From a virus: a stretch of DNA of 22,845 nucleotides. Location of the stretch: the IMG/VR virus record IMGVR_UViG_3300020171_000017, positions 112,685 to 135,529 of that record. The stretch is one strand, 5' to 3'. Position 1 is the stretch's first letter, and each line of letters begins with the position of its first letter. Positions 5,381 to 13,151 of the stretch are shown here, one piece after another. The notes beneath the pieces were generated by a model, which was given only the letters and a program-made list of their open reading frames with translations, made no database searches and was not told the origin of the DNA. The translations under genes and the position numbers were made by a program.

Positions 5381-7054
5381 TTAATCTCCTAACATTTCTA
5401 GCAATGTATCTTTATCTAATGCAACGCCCAGCTCTTCTTCAATAATCGTATCTTCTCGAAATAAAATTTTGCTGGCTTTTTGTTTATTTTCTAAAATCTT
5501 GAGCCAGTGCCCGTCAACCGTATCCTTCGCCAGTAGCCTGATAATAACCACGTTTTTTGTCTGGCCAATTCGGTGATTCCTGGCTTCGGCCTGAATAACC
5601 GTTGACGGAGACAAGAAACTCAAATCTGTGAACACAGCCACATTGCCGGCGTGCAAAGTAATACCCATACCGCCTGTTTGCACGGTACCGATGATGATTT
5701 TGCAGTTAGGATCGGTCTGAAAGCGGTTAATGTTTTTATCTTTTTCTTCTGCTGACATACCGCCCCAAAAGAAAGCGCAGTTATACGTAACGGTTTCGCC
5801 ATTATATTTAAAGCCTTCAGTATAGCGTTTATAAATATATGCGGTAAACGCACGAAACCTAGTCCAGATAACTATTTTATTGCCTGAAGATAATACCTCA
5901 TCGATAATATCGTCAAGTGCTTTTACTTTCGGGTTTTCTTTATAAAACATAGGCTGGTTAAGTTTCACATCAGTAATAAACCCGCAAGTCAGTTGCGATA
6001 ACCGCAGCATTTGAGTTAAGATACCATTAGCCTTCGCGATTACATCTTCATTAGACATGTTTTTTATAGTTACCTTCATCTCTTCTTTCATTGTAGTATA
6101 AGCCCTTAGTAAATCTCCTGAAAGCAAAGTTTCCCGCTCTTCATATGTCTTTTCAGGCAAGTCTAAAGTCTCACTTGCTAACCTGCGGATAAAATACGGT
6201 TCGAGTTTTTTCTTTAATTCATCCAAATTCTTATACCCCACCACTTTTTTAAAACTAGGTGCTTCCCATTCAGGAGTTACACAGCAACAAGTATAAATTT
6301 TAGCATATCTTTGTTCAGGCGACCATTTTCCGCAGCATTTACATTTTCTGCCTTTACTTGATTTTTTACTTTCCTCTGTTTCGTGTAGTTTTATGGTAAT
6401 AGTCTCGACATATTTATCAAAGAAACTCCAATACGAGCCAAGATACCCAGGCTTTAACCAATCGAATTGCGACCAAACATCAATAATTTTGTTCGCCGCT
6501 GGGTACCCTGTTATGGCTATTTTATACTTAAAAGGAATTTTTTTTAATTCCTTGGTACGTTTAGAATCTCTGGTTTTTATATAAACACTCTCGTCAATTA
6601 TGCATAAGGAATTAATAGAAAACTTTAACAAATAACCGCTATCTTTAAGTAATTGCTCATAATTCATAATAAGATAAAAAACATCTTCCCTCGTTAAAAA
6701 GGTAAAATAAGTTTCTTCCCTTTTTTTCATACTTCCATCAACAACCAGGCATTTCTCGTCGGTAAACTTTTCAATTTCACGTTTCCAAACGGAATACTTA
6801 GTAGTTGCTGGACACACAATCAGGCATTTTTTAATTTCGCCTTTTTGTTTACGTAATAAGGATAAACCTAATGATTGTAAGGACTTGCCAAGTCCGAGCT
6901 GATCCGCGAGCATTGCAGTATCAAGGTTAAGAAGGTAGTTTATTCCTGTTTTTTGGTGATTGAATAAAGTAGCCTTTAATTGTGGCACTTCAATCGTACA
7001 ATCAGGCAAAGCTTTTAACGCTAAAAGTTTCTTTTCAAACTCAGAATATTCCAT
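5381..7054 (-). CDS. SNF2-family DNA-dependent ATPase/helicase
   Basis: A 557-aa SF2 ATPase of the SNF2 type. Motif I is ADQLGLGKS (50-58) and motif II is DESV (154-157, in place of DEAH). Motif III follows at TGYPAANK (181-188). The helicase-C half contains WTRFRAF, the RFQTDP..KIIIGTVQTGGMGITLHAG motif V region, and motif VI QAEARNHRIGQTKNV. A Cys-rich insert (C237, C239, C240 and C255-257) probably forms a zinc site between the lobes. Such enzymes translocate on double-stranded DNA and occur in many phages and mobile elements. The start ATG 7054 lies 5 nt after the acyl carrier protein stop. It belongs to the integrase-RuvB-ACP transcript. Confidence 0.92.
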   Translation of the reverse strand: MEYSEFEKKLLALKALPDCTIEVPQLKATLFNHQKTGINYLLNLDTAMLADQLGLGKSLQSLGLSLLRKQKGEIKKCLIVCPATTKYSVWKREIEKFTDEKCLVVDGSMKKREETYFTFLTREDVFYLIMNYEQLLKDSGYLLKFSINSLCIIDESVYIKTRDSKRTKELKKIPFKYKIAITGYPAANKIIDVWSQFDWLKPGYLGSYWSFFDKYVETITIKLHETEESKKSSKGRKCKCCGKWSPEQRYAKIYTCCCVTPEWEAPSFKKVVGYKNLDELKKKLEPYFIRRLASETLDLPEKTYEERETLLSGDLLRAYTTMKEEMKVTIKNMSNEDVIAKANGILTQMLRLSQLTCGFITDVKLNQPMFYKENPKVKALDDIIDEVLSSGNKIVIWTRFRAFTAYIYKRYTEGFKYNGETVTYNCAFFWGGMSAEEKDKNINRFQTDPNCKIIIGTVQTGGMGITLHAGNVAVFTDLSFLSPSTVIQAEARNHRIGQTKNVVIIRLLAKDTVDGHWLKILENKQKASKILFREDTIIEEELGVALDKDTLLEMLGD

Positions 7055-7059
7055 TTTCT

Positions 7060-7299
7060 TTAATTTATGGTTGTAGTTTTTTTCTCAATGTGACTAATCA
7101 CTTCACCTACAGTTAAAAGCCGTTCAGCTTCGTTATCAGGTATTTCTATTTTAAAAACATCTTCTAATTGCAAAGTTATTTCAATCTTGTCCAACGAATC
7201 AGCGCCTAAATCATCAAAAGTAGTAGTATCGGAAATGTTTTCGATCTTAACACCAAGTTGATTGGCAAATAGTTCTTTCACTTTGTCAGAGGCAGTCAT
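7060..7299 (-). CDS. Acyl carrier protein
   Basis: A 79-aa acidic four-helix protein with the phosphopantetheine attachment motif GADSLDKIEI, Ser35 being the expected attachment site. The flanking pattern (FDDLGADSLD, EDVFKIEIPD, TVGEVISHIE) matches bacterial acyl carrier proteins used in fatty-acid synthesis. Its length is normal and nothing key is missing, so it should be chargeable by a host holo-ACP synthase. The context is abnormal: it sits alone between RuvB and an SNF2 helicase, with no fatty-acid or polyketide gene nearby. ATG 7299 is 11 nt after the RuvB stop, with an AAGGAG ahead. It may have been captured to alter host lipid metabolism or to serve as a protein-protein partner. Confidence 0.93.
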   Translation of the reverse strand: MTASDKVKELFANQLGVKIENISDTTTFDDLGADSLDKIEITLQLEDVFKIEIPDNEAERLLTVGEVISHIEKKTTTIN

Positions 7300-7309
7300 T
7301 TTAATCTCC

Positions 7310-8767
7310 TTAATTAATTTGGTTTAACCTTTCAAGTCCAGCTTCAGCAATAAACTGTTTACTTGTAGTTAATATATATTCTTTACTGCGCAAGAAAGGA
7401 AAGATCATTTCTTCAAGAGTATCTCTATCGATATCGCATGTACCTGCCAATGTTTTAATACCCATACCTTTAGGGTATCTTGCCAGAGTAGATAAGACCT
7501 TTAAATCAATTTCAGTCAAGCCGTCTGGCTCTATTTTTTGAGTAGCCATTTCCTCTTGCACCGTAACGGTACTGATACTTTTTTCATGTTTATACACAGA
7601 CCTGTCTCGGCAAGCCATTAGATACCCTATCACCACACGAGGCACGCCGCGCGCGCGTTTAGCAATTTCAAGTACCGCTTCTTTTTCAATCGGTATTTCC
7701 TCTTTTTCAGAATTAAATTGAATAATTTTCACCAAATCGTTGACAGAGTAGGATTTCAAGTAACATGATAAAGGCAACCTATCTCTTAAAGGTTTTTTAA
7801 GTGTGCCTGGGTTTGTAGTAGCGCCGATGATCGTAAAAGGCAACCGCGTGCCGATAATATTAGCCGTAAGTATACAATCTACTCCATCAACTAACACCTT
7901 TGTTCCTGATAAACTTGAATAGAAGATATGAGATTCCATTAAAGAAAAGAACATTTCATCAGGCATTTCCTTACTGGAAAGTTTATGTATCTCATCAAAA
8001 AAAAGAATAGCGTTCTTACCTGATTCCTGAATAAGATCTATTTCACGCATAGCGAAATACAAATCTTTTTGCGAACCGATTGAGCCGCCGGTGCGCTGTA
8101 CGCAGATAGAGTCCATTTCGTTAGCGATTATCTGTGCTAGAGTGGTTTTACCAGTATTATGTGTAATAATCCAATCATTAGTTATGTACCAACCACTAGG
8201 AGAATTAAGTGTAAATCCGTAAACCATTTCTTTTTTATTCTCTGGGGTGACAAACATTGATTTTATCCTTACATTCTTCCATTTAGTAGAGAATTCAATA
8301 GCAGAAGCAAAAATTCCGAATTTATTTCCTATATTTGAAAACTCGCCTGCTGGAACATTTACATAGCTATTACAAGATACACATTTACAAACTAAAAGAT
8401 GTTCTTTAGCAACACGGTATTCTCCATAATTAATTTTTCTAATAACTCCAGATTTCCTTTTACCAACAACAACTTTATAGATATTTGATATATATTTTTT
8501 AGTGTCTAGTACTGTCGCTATAACAGTAGTGTCATCTGATTGAGGAGAAAAGACTTGGTCGCCTTTTTTAATTAACTCAACATTTTTCCATTTCCCATTA
8601 GCCATCAAAACTTTTTGTCCTTTAGGTTGGCATCCAGCCTGGCCATATAACAGAATATTAGGTAACATAGTTGAACGTGCTTTAGCTGAAACGATAGCGA
8701 TACGCAGCCTTTCTACCGTATCTTTGTTAGTTTCTCCTTGAAACTCTTCAAGTGTTGTCGGTCTCAT
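7310..8767 (-). CDS. ruvB: Holliday-junction helicase RuvB interrupted by a mini-intein
   Basis: RuvB is the AAA+ motor that drives branch migration of Holliday junctions. Numbering from the upstream GTG at 8779 (489 aa), the Walker A loop is split: GQAG (46-49), then a 159-aa intein (50-208), then TGKTT (209-213). Splicing would give GQAGTGKT and a RuvB of about 330 aa, the usual length. Other RuvB signatures are DEIH (262-265), sensor 1 GATTN (319-323), arginine-finger region PLRDR (330-334), sensor 2 RGVPR, and the C-terminal winged helix. The GTG at 8779 lacks an RBS; ATG 8767 (residue 5) has GGA upstream and is preferred. The gene overlaps the integrase end. No RuvA or RuvC is visible nearby. 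Confidence 0.93.
   Translation of the reverse strand: MRPTTLEEFQGETNKDTVERLRIAIVSAKARSTMLPNILLYGQAGCQPKGQKVLMANGKWKNVELIKKGDQVFSPQSDDTTVIATVLDTKKYISNIYKVVVGKRKSGVIRKINYGEYRVAKEHLLVCKCVSCNSYVNVPAGEFSNIGNKFGIFASAIEFSTKWKNVRIKSMFVTPENKKEMVYGFTLNSPSGWYITNDWIITHNTGKTTLAQIIANEMDSICVQRTGGSIGSQKDLYFAMREIDLIQESGKNAILFFDEIHKLSSKEMPDEMFFSLMESHIFYSSLSGTKVLVDGVDCILTANIIGTRLPFTIIGATTNPGTLKKPLRDRLPLSCYLKSYSVNDLVKIIQFNSEKEEIPIEKEAVLEIAKRARGVPRVVIGYLMACRDRSVYKHEKSISTVTVQEEMATQKIEPDGLTEIDLKVLSTLARYPKGMGIKTLAGTCDIDRDTLEEMIFPFLRSKEYILTTSKQFIAEAGLERLNQIN
8156..8632 (-). other. Mini-intein within RuvB Walker A motif
   Basis: The insert starts with Cys (codon 8630-8632) and ends with THN (Asn codon 8156-8158), followed by extein Thr. 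These are the residues needed for protein splicing: N-terminal Cys, penultimate His, terminal Asn and a hydroxyl +1 residue. The opening block CQPKGQKVLM with KKGDQV resembles intein block A, and VAKEHLL resembles block B with its His; the usual Thr there is replaced by Ala. GFTLN...GWYITNDWIITHN matches block F plus G. With 159 aa and no LAGLIDADG or HNH endonuclease, it is a minimal intein. Splicing is required for any ATPase activity because the insert breaks the P-loop. CKC and SC Cys in the centre might form a redox or metal switch. Confidence 0.93.
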
Positions 8768-9725
8768 TAGATTTTCCACTGTACATTTTTTGCTCTACCT
8801 TCATTGCGGCTTTACTAATGAAGTTAGGTGATACGCTCACATATCTATCAAGTTGCGAGAATGAACTCCAACCCATTATCGCGCGTAACGCGTGAATATC
8901 ACCGCCTGATTCTATCCATCTGGTACAAAAAGTATGGCGTGCGAGATGCGAACCGTAAGGCTTGTTCCATGAGTTCTTATAAGGAAACGCTACATCAATA
9001 ATATTTTTCATCGCATAATAAACATAATCACGCCGCAATGGCTTGCCCCAGTGGTTAAAGAAGATATTGCTGATAGGTGAAGGATACTTGATTAAGTAAG
9101 ATTCTAACACTTCTTTAGTGCGTTTTGATATAGGCACACGTCTTTCTCTATACTTACCCTTTACGTCTTCTTTTGGCAAGAAGATCAACCTTTTTTCAAG
9201 ATCGATATTTTCTTTTTTAATTGAGATGATTTCTTTCGCGCGCAGGCCTGAAGTTATCGCGATATAGAAGAGTAACTTTTCTCTTAATTCAATTAAAGGA
9301 CCTTCAACCGCTTTTAACAGTAAACGTATCTCTTTAAGTGTTATAGTGCGATAAGTACCTCCACTGCCGTTTGGCGGTGATTTCAATCCTTTAGCTGGGT
9401 TCTTCGCGTCATCAAGGTAACGTTCTAATACCAAGAACTTAAAGAAAGTTTTTAGCTTTACGATAGCTAATTGAAGAGTAGTAATACTCTTCCAACGGCC
9501 GTCGGTTTTCTTTTTAATGATATAATTGCGTAGATCGGTAGTGGTAACTTCTAGTAATGATTTATCAATATCATTTAAAATCATAACAAAGAATCGTTGC
9601 CAGTTGTAAATAGTTACAGGGCTAAGTAACGCTATAGAACTGAGATATGCTTCGGTAAGTTGTTTATTCGACCAAGTTGGCGGTGTTGGTATTGTTTGGT
9701 TTTGATTCAAGATTTCATTTTCCAT
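8748..9725 (-). CDS. Tyrosine recombinase (phage-type integrase)
   Basis: A 325-aa XerC/D-like integrase that would insert and excise the element at att sites. The N-terminal SAM-like core-binding domain spans about 20-110. The catalytic domain shows R162 (SGLRAKE), H260-x-x-R263 (HLAR), W286 in place of the third His (IMGWSS) and nucleophile Tyr295 (DRYVSVS). Trp at that position is tolerated in some family members. The gene has its own consensus promoter (9753-9781) and follows an excisionase-like gene, the usual integration module. Its 3' end overlaps the RuvB start. The ATG at 9725 lacks a strong RBS, so translation may be modest despite the promoter. Confidence 0.93.
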   Translation of the reverse strand: MENEILNQNQTIPTPPTWSNKQLTEAYLSSIALLSPVTIYNWQRFFVMILNDIDKSLLEVTTTDLRNYIIKKKTDGRWKSITTLQLAIVKLKTFFKFLVLERYLDDAKNPAKGLKSPPNGSGGTYRTITLKEIRLLLKAVEGPLIELREKLLFYIAITSGLRAKEIISIKKENIDLEKRLIFLPKEDVKGKYRERRVPISKRTKEVLESYLIKYPSPISNIFFNHWGKPLRRDYVYYAMKNIIDVAFPYKNSWNKPYGSHLARHTFCTRWIESGGDIHALRAIMGWSSFSQLDRYVSVSPNFISKAAMKVEQKMYSGKSNETDNT

Positions 9726-9752
9726 TTTTCGTATTTTATTTTAATTATTGTA

Positions 9753-9781
9753 ATTATAGCATATTTTGTATTAATTGTCAA
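9753..9781 (-). promoter_or_regulatory. Consensus sigma70-type promoter for the integrase operon
   Basis: On the minus strand, TTGACA (9776-9781) and TATAAT (9753-9758) are both exact consensus with a 17-nt spacer, and TGC ahead of the -10 gives an extended -10. Transcription would begin near 9746, about 20 nt before the integrase ATG, and read into RuvB, ACP and SNF2. The -35 overlaps the 3' end of the excisionase-like gene. Confidence 0.85.
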
Positions 9782-10004
9782 TATCTTTTTTCATCCTTGG
9801 TGGGCCTTTGCGTGTTAGAGTAGAAATAAACTGTTTGACATCATCTTCAATAAAGATACGCGTAGATCCAATCTTAAATGAAGGTAATTTCTCGTTTGTT
9901 ATAAGGTATTGGATGTAAGTACGGCCCCAATGCCTGCCTTGAGTGGTTACATAAACCATTAAATCTTTTGTTGTAAGCCATTCTTTCGGTTTAGTTGTTG
10001 TCAT
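9771..10004 (-). CDS. Excisionase-like helix-turn-helix DNA-binding protein
   Basis: A 77-aa basic protein with the excisionase/MerR-like winged-helix pattern: WLTTKDLMVYV (helix), GRTYIQYLITNEKLPSFKIGSTRIFIEDDVKQFI (recognition helix, wing and closing helix). The KIGSTRIF-xxxDV element is typical of helix-turn-helix-17 domains found in excisionases and small regulators. It lies directly upstream of the integrase gene, supporting a role in excision or directional control. ATG 10004 overlaps the preceding gene's stop by 4 nt, so translation is coupled. Confidence 0.82.
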   Translation of the reverse strand: MTTTKPKEWLTTKDLMVYVTTQGRHWGRTYIQYLITNEKLPSFKIGSTRIFIEDDVKQFISTLTRKGPPRMKKDIDN

Positions 10005-10369
10005 TTTTTTATCGCCTCCTTTTGAGTTCGTTCAGTGAATAGGTCTTTATTCCAGTAATCGGTTTGTTTTGGTGTGTTTTTTGCTTCTATATATTGTGGG
10101 TACATTTCAGCCACAAACCTGAATATTTGTTTGTACTGTTTAATATAAGGTACTGCGTACTTCTGTTTCATTTCGGTTTTTGTAGGCTCGTCCCATTCGC
10201 TCGGCAATTTAAACGCTAAATCTTTGCCGTTAAGTTGCAGCAGCGCGCCCGCGCAGCGCAAGCCGTGCAGGTTGCCGAAGATAAAATAATCTTGATAGCA
10301 AGTAGCGCAGGCAAGCACGAGTTGCCAAAGGTCAGTATCTTGTTTCAAATCGGAACGTGGGTCAGTCAT
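10001..10369 (-). CDS. Hypothetical protein, 122 aa
   Basis: No family recognised. It has three Cys in the first 40 residues (LACATCYQDYF, GLRCAGALLQL), and mixed helical sequence after that with aromatic residues in the C-terminal half. A stretch around 10235-10270 is much more GC-rich (GCGCGCCCGCGCAGCGC) than the rest of the window, which hints at separate ancestry for this gene. It overlaps both neighbours by 4 bp (ATGA), between the methyltransferase and the excisionase, so it is translated as part of that operon. Confidence 0.6.
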   Translation of the reverse strand: MTDPRSDLKQDTDLWQLVLACATCYQDYFIFGNLHGLRCAGALLQLNGKDLAFKLPSEWDEPTKTEMKQKYAVPYIKQYKQIFRFVAEMYPQYIEAKNTPKQTDYWNKDLFTERTQKEAIKK

Positions 10370-11304
10370 CTAGTTTTCTTTCCGACGATAAGATACTCAT
10401 GTTTTTTAGGAGTAATCTTCCTTTCCCAGATTTGATTCGGGAAAGAAGCACCCATACAATTATTATTAGCAAGTATAATTATGTCAAATAGTTTAAAACC
10501 TACTTCTTGCATAAGATTGGCAGTATCGGCATGAAACATATAGAATTTACCATCCATTCTAAAATCATTGACATTAAAAGCGCAGATCTTATCAGGTTTC
10601 AATACTCGGTAACATTCAGCTAATATACGCTTTAATCCTATTAAAAACTCTTCATATGTTTTATTGTAGCCTATTTGACGGGGATCATCGTTATAGAACT
10701 CGATCGAAAAATAAGGCGGTGAAGTGAAAATCAGGTCAATTGAATTATCAGTTTCTTCCATTTTTTCAGATGACTGATATCGTAATGTTATATTATATTT
10801 AGATGGGAAAAGTTGATTAGAAGTAATTTTAGTTTTTACTTCATTAGTGAATTCAACATAATCTTTACAAACATCATAACCAATATAGTGCCGATTAAGT
10901 TTATGTACGATTTCCATTCTACTATTATGTCCGTGGCATGGATCTAACACCGTTTCGCCTTCTTCACTGTAAAAATTCGTAATCTTTCTACATAGATCAG
11001 GTGGAAAAGTAGATACACCAGAACCTTTACCTCTTACATTCAATGAACTCATATCGAATGCGTCTAAGATTTGATTGACTTCCTTTTTTTCGCCGCCAAG
11101 AGTCTCAAATTTTTTAAGATTATACTTCATTCGGTGGTGCTTCTTTTCAGCGATAATAGTTTGTTTTTGATCGTCCATCTCAAGAGTATTTTTTCCCCAT
11201 GAAAAGTTTATATTCCAAATTGAAGTAGGAATCCCCCCAAATTTTTGCAATACATTTACTTTTCCTTTTCTACTTTTTTCAAGATCTTCGGGTATTTTCG
11301 CCAT
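10366..11304 (-). CDS. DNA methyltransferase (N4-cytosine or N6-adenine type, TSPPY)
   Basis: A 312-aa SAM-dependent DNA amino-methyltransferase. The SAM-binding motif I region reads VLDPCHGHNSR (119-129) with IGYDV following; the usual GxG is altered to HGHN. The catalytic motif IV is TSPPY (194-198), a form common in N4-cytosine enzymes. Motif I precedes motif IV and little target-recognition sequence lies between. The first 70 residues are basic and unassigned. AGGAGG precedes ATG 11304. No restriction endonuclease is adjacent, so it is probably an orphan enzyme protecting the element or regulating expression. The changed glycine motif makes activity slightly uncertain. Confidence 0.85.
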   Translation of the reverse strand: MAKIPEDLEKSRKGKVNVLQKFGGIPTSIWNINFSWGKNTLEMDDQKQTIIAEKKHHRMKYNLKKFETLGGEKKEVNQILDAFDMSSLNVRGKGSGVSTFPPDLCRKITNFYSEEGETVLDPCHGHNSRMEIVHKLNRHYIGYDVCKDYVEFTNEVKTKITSNQLFPSKYNITLRYQSSEKMEETDNSIDLIFTSPPYFSIEFYNDDPRQIGYNKTYEEFLIGLKRILAECYRVLKPDKICAFNVNDFRMDGKFYMFHADTANLMQEVGFKLFDIIILANNNCMGASFPNQIWERKITPKKHEYLIVGKKTR

Positions 11305-11672
11305 AAAACCTCCTAAAGAATTTACAAGACATTACATAACAGAACCATAATTTATTTTACGTGACTTTACTTCACTTCATCGTAAAACACTTTAAAGTAC
11401 TTGATCTTAATTTACATTATAATCAGCAATTATCCTTTCATATTTTCTACAAATTCAATTTTTGCTTTTTTATCTTTTTCCATTGAAATATTGATTGAGC
11501 CTTTAAAAACGAGATAACCTTGCATCAATCTTAATGATTCTTCCATGAATAAGTTAATAACTTTACTTTACTTAAATATACACTATGTGACTAAACAATA
11601 CTTTATTTTAACTGACACTAAGATACATAACACCACGCGACAAGACAGTACGTCATTCCACTTTACATAATC
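11305..11672. other. Mostly non-coding stretch with ACTTTAC heptamers
   Basis: About 370 bp between the methyltransferase and the next gene. It holds a possible 38-aa frame and four exact ACTTTAC heptamers (11364-11370, 11560-11566, 11565-11571, 11660-11666), plus near matches, which read GTAAAGT on the minus strand. Spacing is irregular. It could be a protein-binding region or degenerate sequence; no clear promoter or terminator was found. Confidence 0.4.
11430..11546 (-). CDS. Possible 38-aa small protein
   Basis: A 38-codon frame from ATG 11546 to TAA 11430. The peptide has a normal-looking composition, with a beta-like GYLVFKGSINIS stretch followed by a Lys-rich helix (EKDKKAKIEFVENMK), unlike random AT-rich translation. 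There is no recognisable RBS, so it may be untranslated or the remnant of a longer gene. No family recognised. Confidence 0.35.
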   Translation of the reverse strand: MEESLRLMQGYLVFKGSINISMEKDKKAKIEFVENMKG

Positions 11673-12542
11673 CTATATATCCGATTTCACTTTCTCAAAT
11701 TTCATTAACTTTAATAACCCATAATCCTTATGTGAAGCACCTATATGTATGTTGTCAAGGCATTTTAAAAAAGTTTGTTCATCTATAAAACCGACTGTTG
11801 GAAAATGCACCGTTGTTTCAAAAGTCTCGCCAGGTTGTAAGGCTTCATATTTACGCAAACCTGTGCCTGGTTGACCGTCTCTTTGTGGAGGGCTATCTTT
11901 TGTAATAATTTTAATTTCTTTTTTTGGTTTAATAAATGCATCTGTAAATTCGATGTAAAGGCTTTTGCTATCTGACATATTCTTCCTTCTTAAATGTAAT
12001 TTAACTGCACTGCGTAACCATAAATTTAATGGCAACCAGATTTTACCGTCTAAATGACGAAGGGTGTTTATCCCATCATTAGAAGAAGGTTCACCGCCAA
12101 GTATAGGCACTATGTTTTCATAATATAATTTATAATCTACATAATCACGGATATCAAGTAAACGAGTTTTCCTTTGACCTTCTTCACCGCCTGTTTCTAA
12201 AAATTTAATTAAATCTAATGTTTCTTTATTTTCAAAAAATTTAGAAAGTATCGGTTTGATATGTGCCATTTCAGGTGGATTACTCCATCTGCTATCTTTC
12301 ATTGAATATCGTTCTATTGTTCCACCTTCATGGTTAGTATCATAATTAACTGAGAATAATCCTCTTTTCTTTACTGCGAGAACTGCATCTTTTATGGCTT
12401 TACCTTTAACAGATACTCCTATTTGTTTATTTATAGTTTCTGTAATCTCATCAATTGTGGGGCGGCCTTCCATTTGAACAGTGTAGACACATAAAACCGC
12501 TATTTTATTGCGATCTAATTCAAACTCCGCATTTTTTACCAT
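11673..12542 (-). CDS. Hypothetical protein with N-terminal winged-helix-like region
   Basis: A 289-aa protein. Residues 1-75 have the helical spacing of a winged helix-turn-helix (ITETINKQIGVSVKGKAIKDAVLAVKKRGLFSV). The middle is mixed, with a conserved-looking LGGEPSSNDG and PLNLWLRSAVK. The C-terminal part has PGETFETTVHFPTVGFIDEQTFLKCLDNI followed by IGASHKDYGLL, a pattern that looks like a compact alpha/beta domain but that I cannot name. The start reads AGGAG-TA-ATG-AAA-ATG; the second ATG (12542) is better spaced than the first (12548). DNA binding is a guess from the N-terminus. Confidence 0.65.
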   Translation of the reverse strand: MVKNAEFELDRNKIAVLCVYTVQMEGRPTIDEITETINKQIGVSVKGKAIKDAVLAVKKRGLFSVNYDTNHEGGTIERYSMKDSRWSNPPEMAHIKPILSKFFENKETLDLIKFLETGGEEGQRKTRLLDIRDYVDYKLYYENIVPILGGEPSSNDGINTLRHLDGKIWLPLNLWLRSAVKLHLRRKNMSDSKSLYIEFTDAFIKPKKEIKIITKDSPPQRDGQPGTGLRKYEALQPGETFETTVHFPTVGFIDEQTFLKCLDNIHIGASHKDYGLLKLMKFEKVKSDI

Positions 12543-12638
12543 TTTCATTACTCCTTTTTTATCTCCTAAAAATATTAATTAGAAATATAAAACATAATTC
12601 TTTTTAATACGATTTTATAGGTTTATAATTTTTCCTCC

Positions 12639-12914
12639 TTACGCCTTTTGTGTTTCAGGTTCTTTACTATCGAAAATCAGCTCATAACTTTCACCTTTAT
12701 CTCTAGTTAAAAACAAAAAGAACTTATCTAAATCGAACGCTTTTATAACAAAAACCCCGTCTTCTAAAAGATTATAACAAATTTCTAAACCACCTTCTAG
12801 CCCTAACGCCTCAAATCCTTCTTCCGCGAATAATTTAATTCCTTTATATTCTTCTAAATACCATTTACGCATACACAGTTTTTCTAAATTCTTCGGTTGA
12901 TTCTTTTTAGCCAT
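12639..12914 (-). CDS. Hypothetical protein, 91 aa
   Basis: A 91-aa protein with a basic start, then a mixed alpha/beta sequence containing several aromatic residues (WYLEEYKG, FVIKAFDLDKFFLFLTRDKG) and an acidic C-terminus. No motif is recognised. ATG 12914 follows AAAGGA at good spacing and is the first gene after the promoter at 12958-12985, so it heads a new transcript that may run into the downstream unknown and methyltransferase genes. Confidence 0.6.
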   Translation of the reverse strand: MAKKNQPKNLEKLCMRKWYLEEYKGIKLFAEEGFEALGLEGGLEICYNLLEDGVFVIKAFDLDKFFLFLTRDKGESYELIFDSKEPETQKA

Positions 12915-12957
12915 AAATCCTTTCTATTGCACATAGTATCACTTATCAGGTTATTCT

Positions 12958-12985
12958 ATTATACCACTAATTAGGCAAAAGTCAA
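12958..12985 (-). promoter_or_regulatory. Sigma70-type promoter with extended -10
   Basis: On the minus strand, TTGACT (12980-12985) is followed after 16 nt by TATAAT (12958-12963), preceded by TGG, giving an extended -10. Transcription would begin near 12951, about 37 nt before the 91-aa protein's ATG. The -35 lies just beyond the stop of the Cys-rich small gene. Confidence 0.75.
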
Positions 12986-12986
12986 G

Positions 12987-13151
12987 TTAAATCATATCTT
13001 TTTTGTCCTTCTTAAACTGAAGTTTGCCGATCGGGCATGATATTTCTTTACAATTATCGACAATTTTTTGCATAGGATTAAAGTTGCTTCGGCAACGGTT
13101 CTTAACATATTGTTTACAGAAAGTTTTCAAAATCTCGAATTCTATTTGCAT
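12987..13151 (-). CDS. Cys-rich small protein, 54 aa
   Basis: A 54-aa basic protein from ATG 13151, whose start overlaps the last codons of the truncated methyltransferase gene; GGTGA lies 6 nt upstream. Four Cys (12, 20, 34, 39) with C-x7-C and C-x4-C spacing suggest a metal-binding fold. The overlap suggests coupled translation with the methyltransferase fragment. Function unknown. Confidence 0.55.
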   Translation of the reverse strand: MQIEFEILKTFCKQYVKNRCRSNFNPMQKIVDNCKEISCPIGKLQFKKDKKDMI

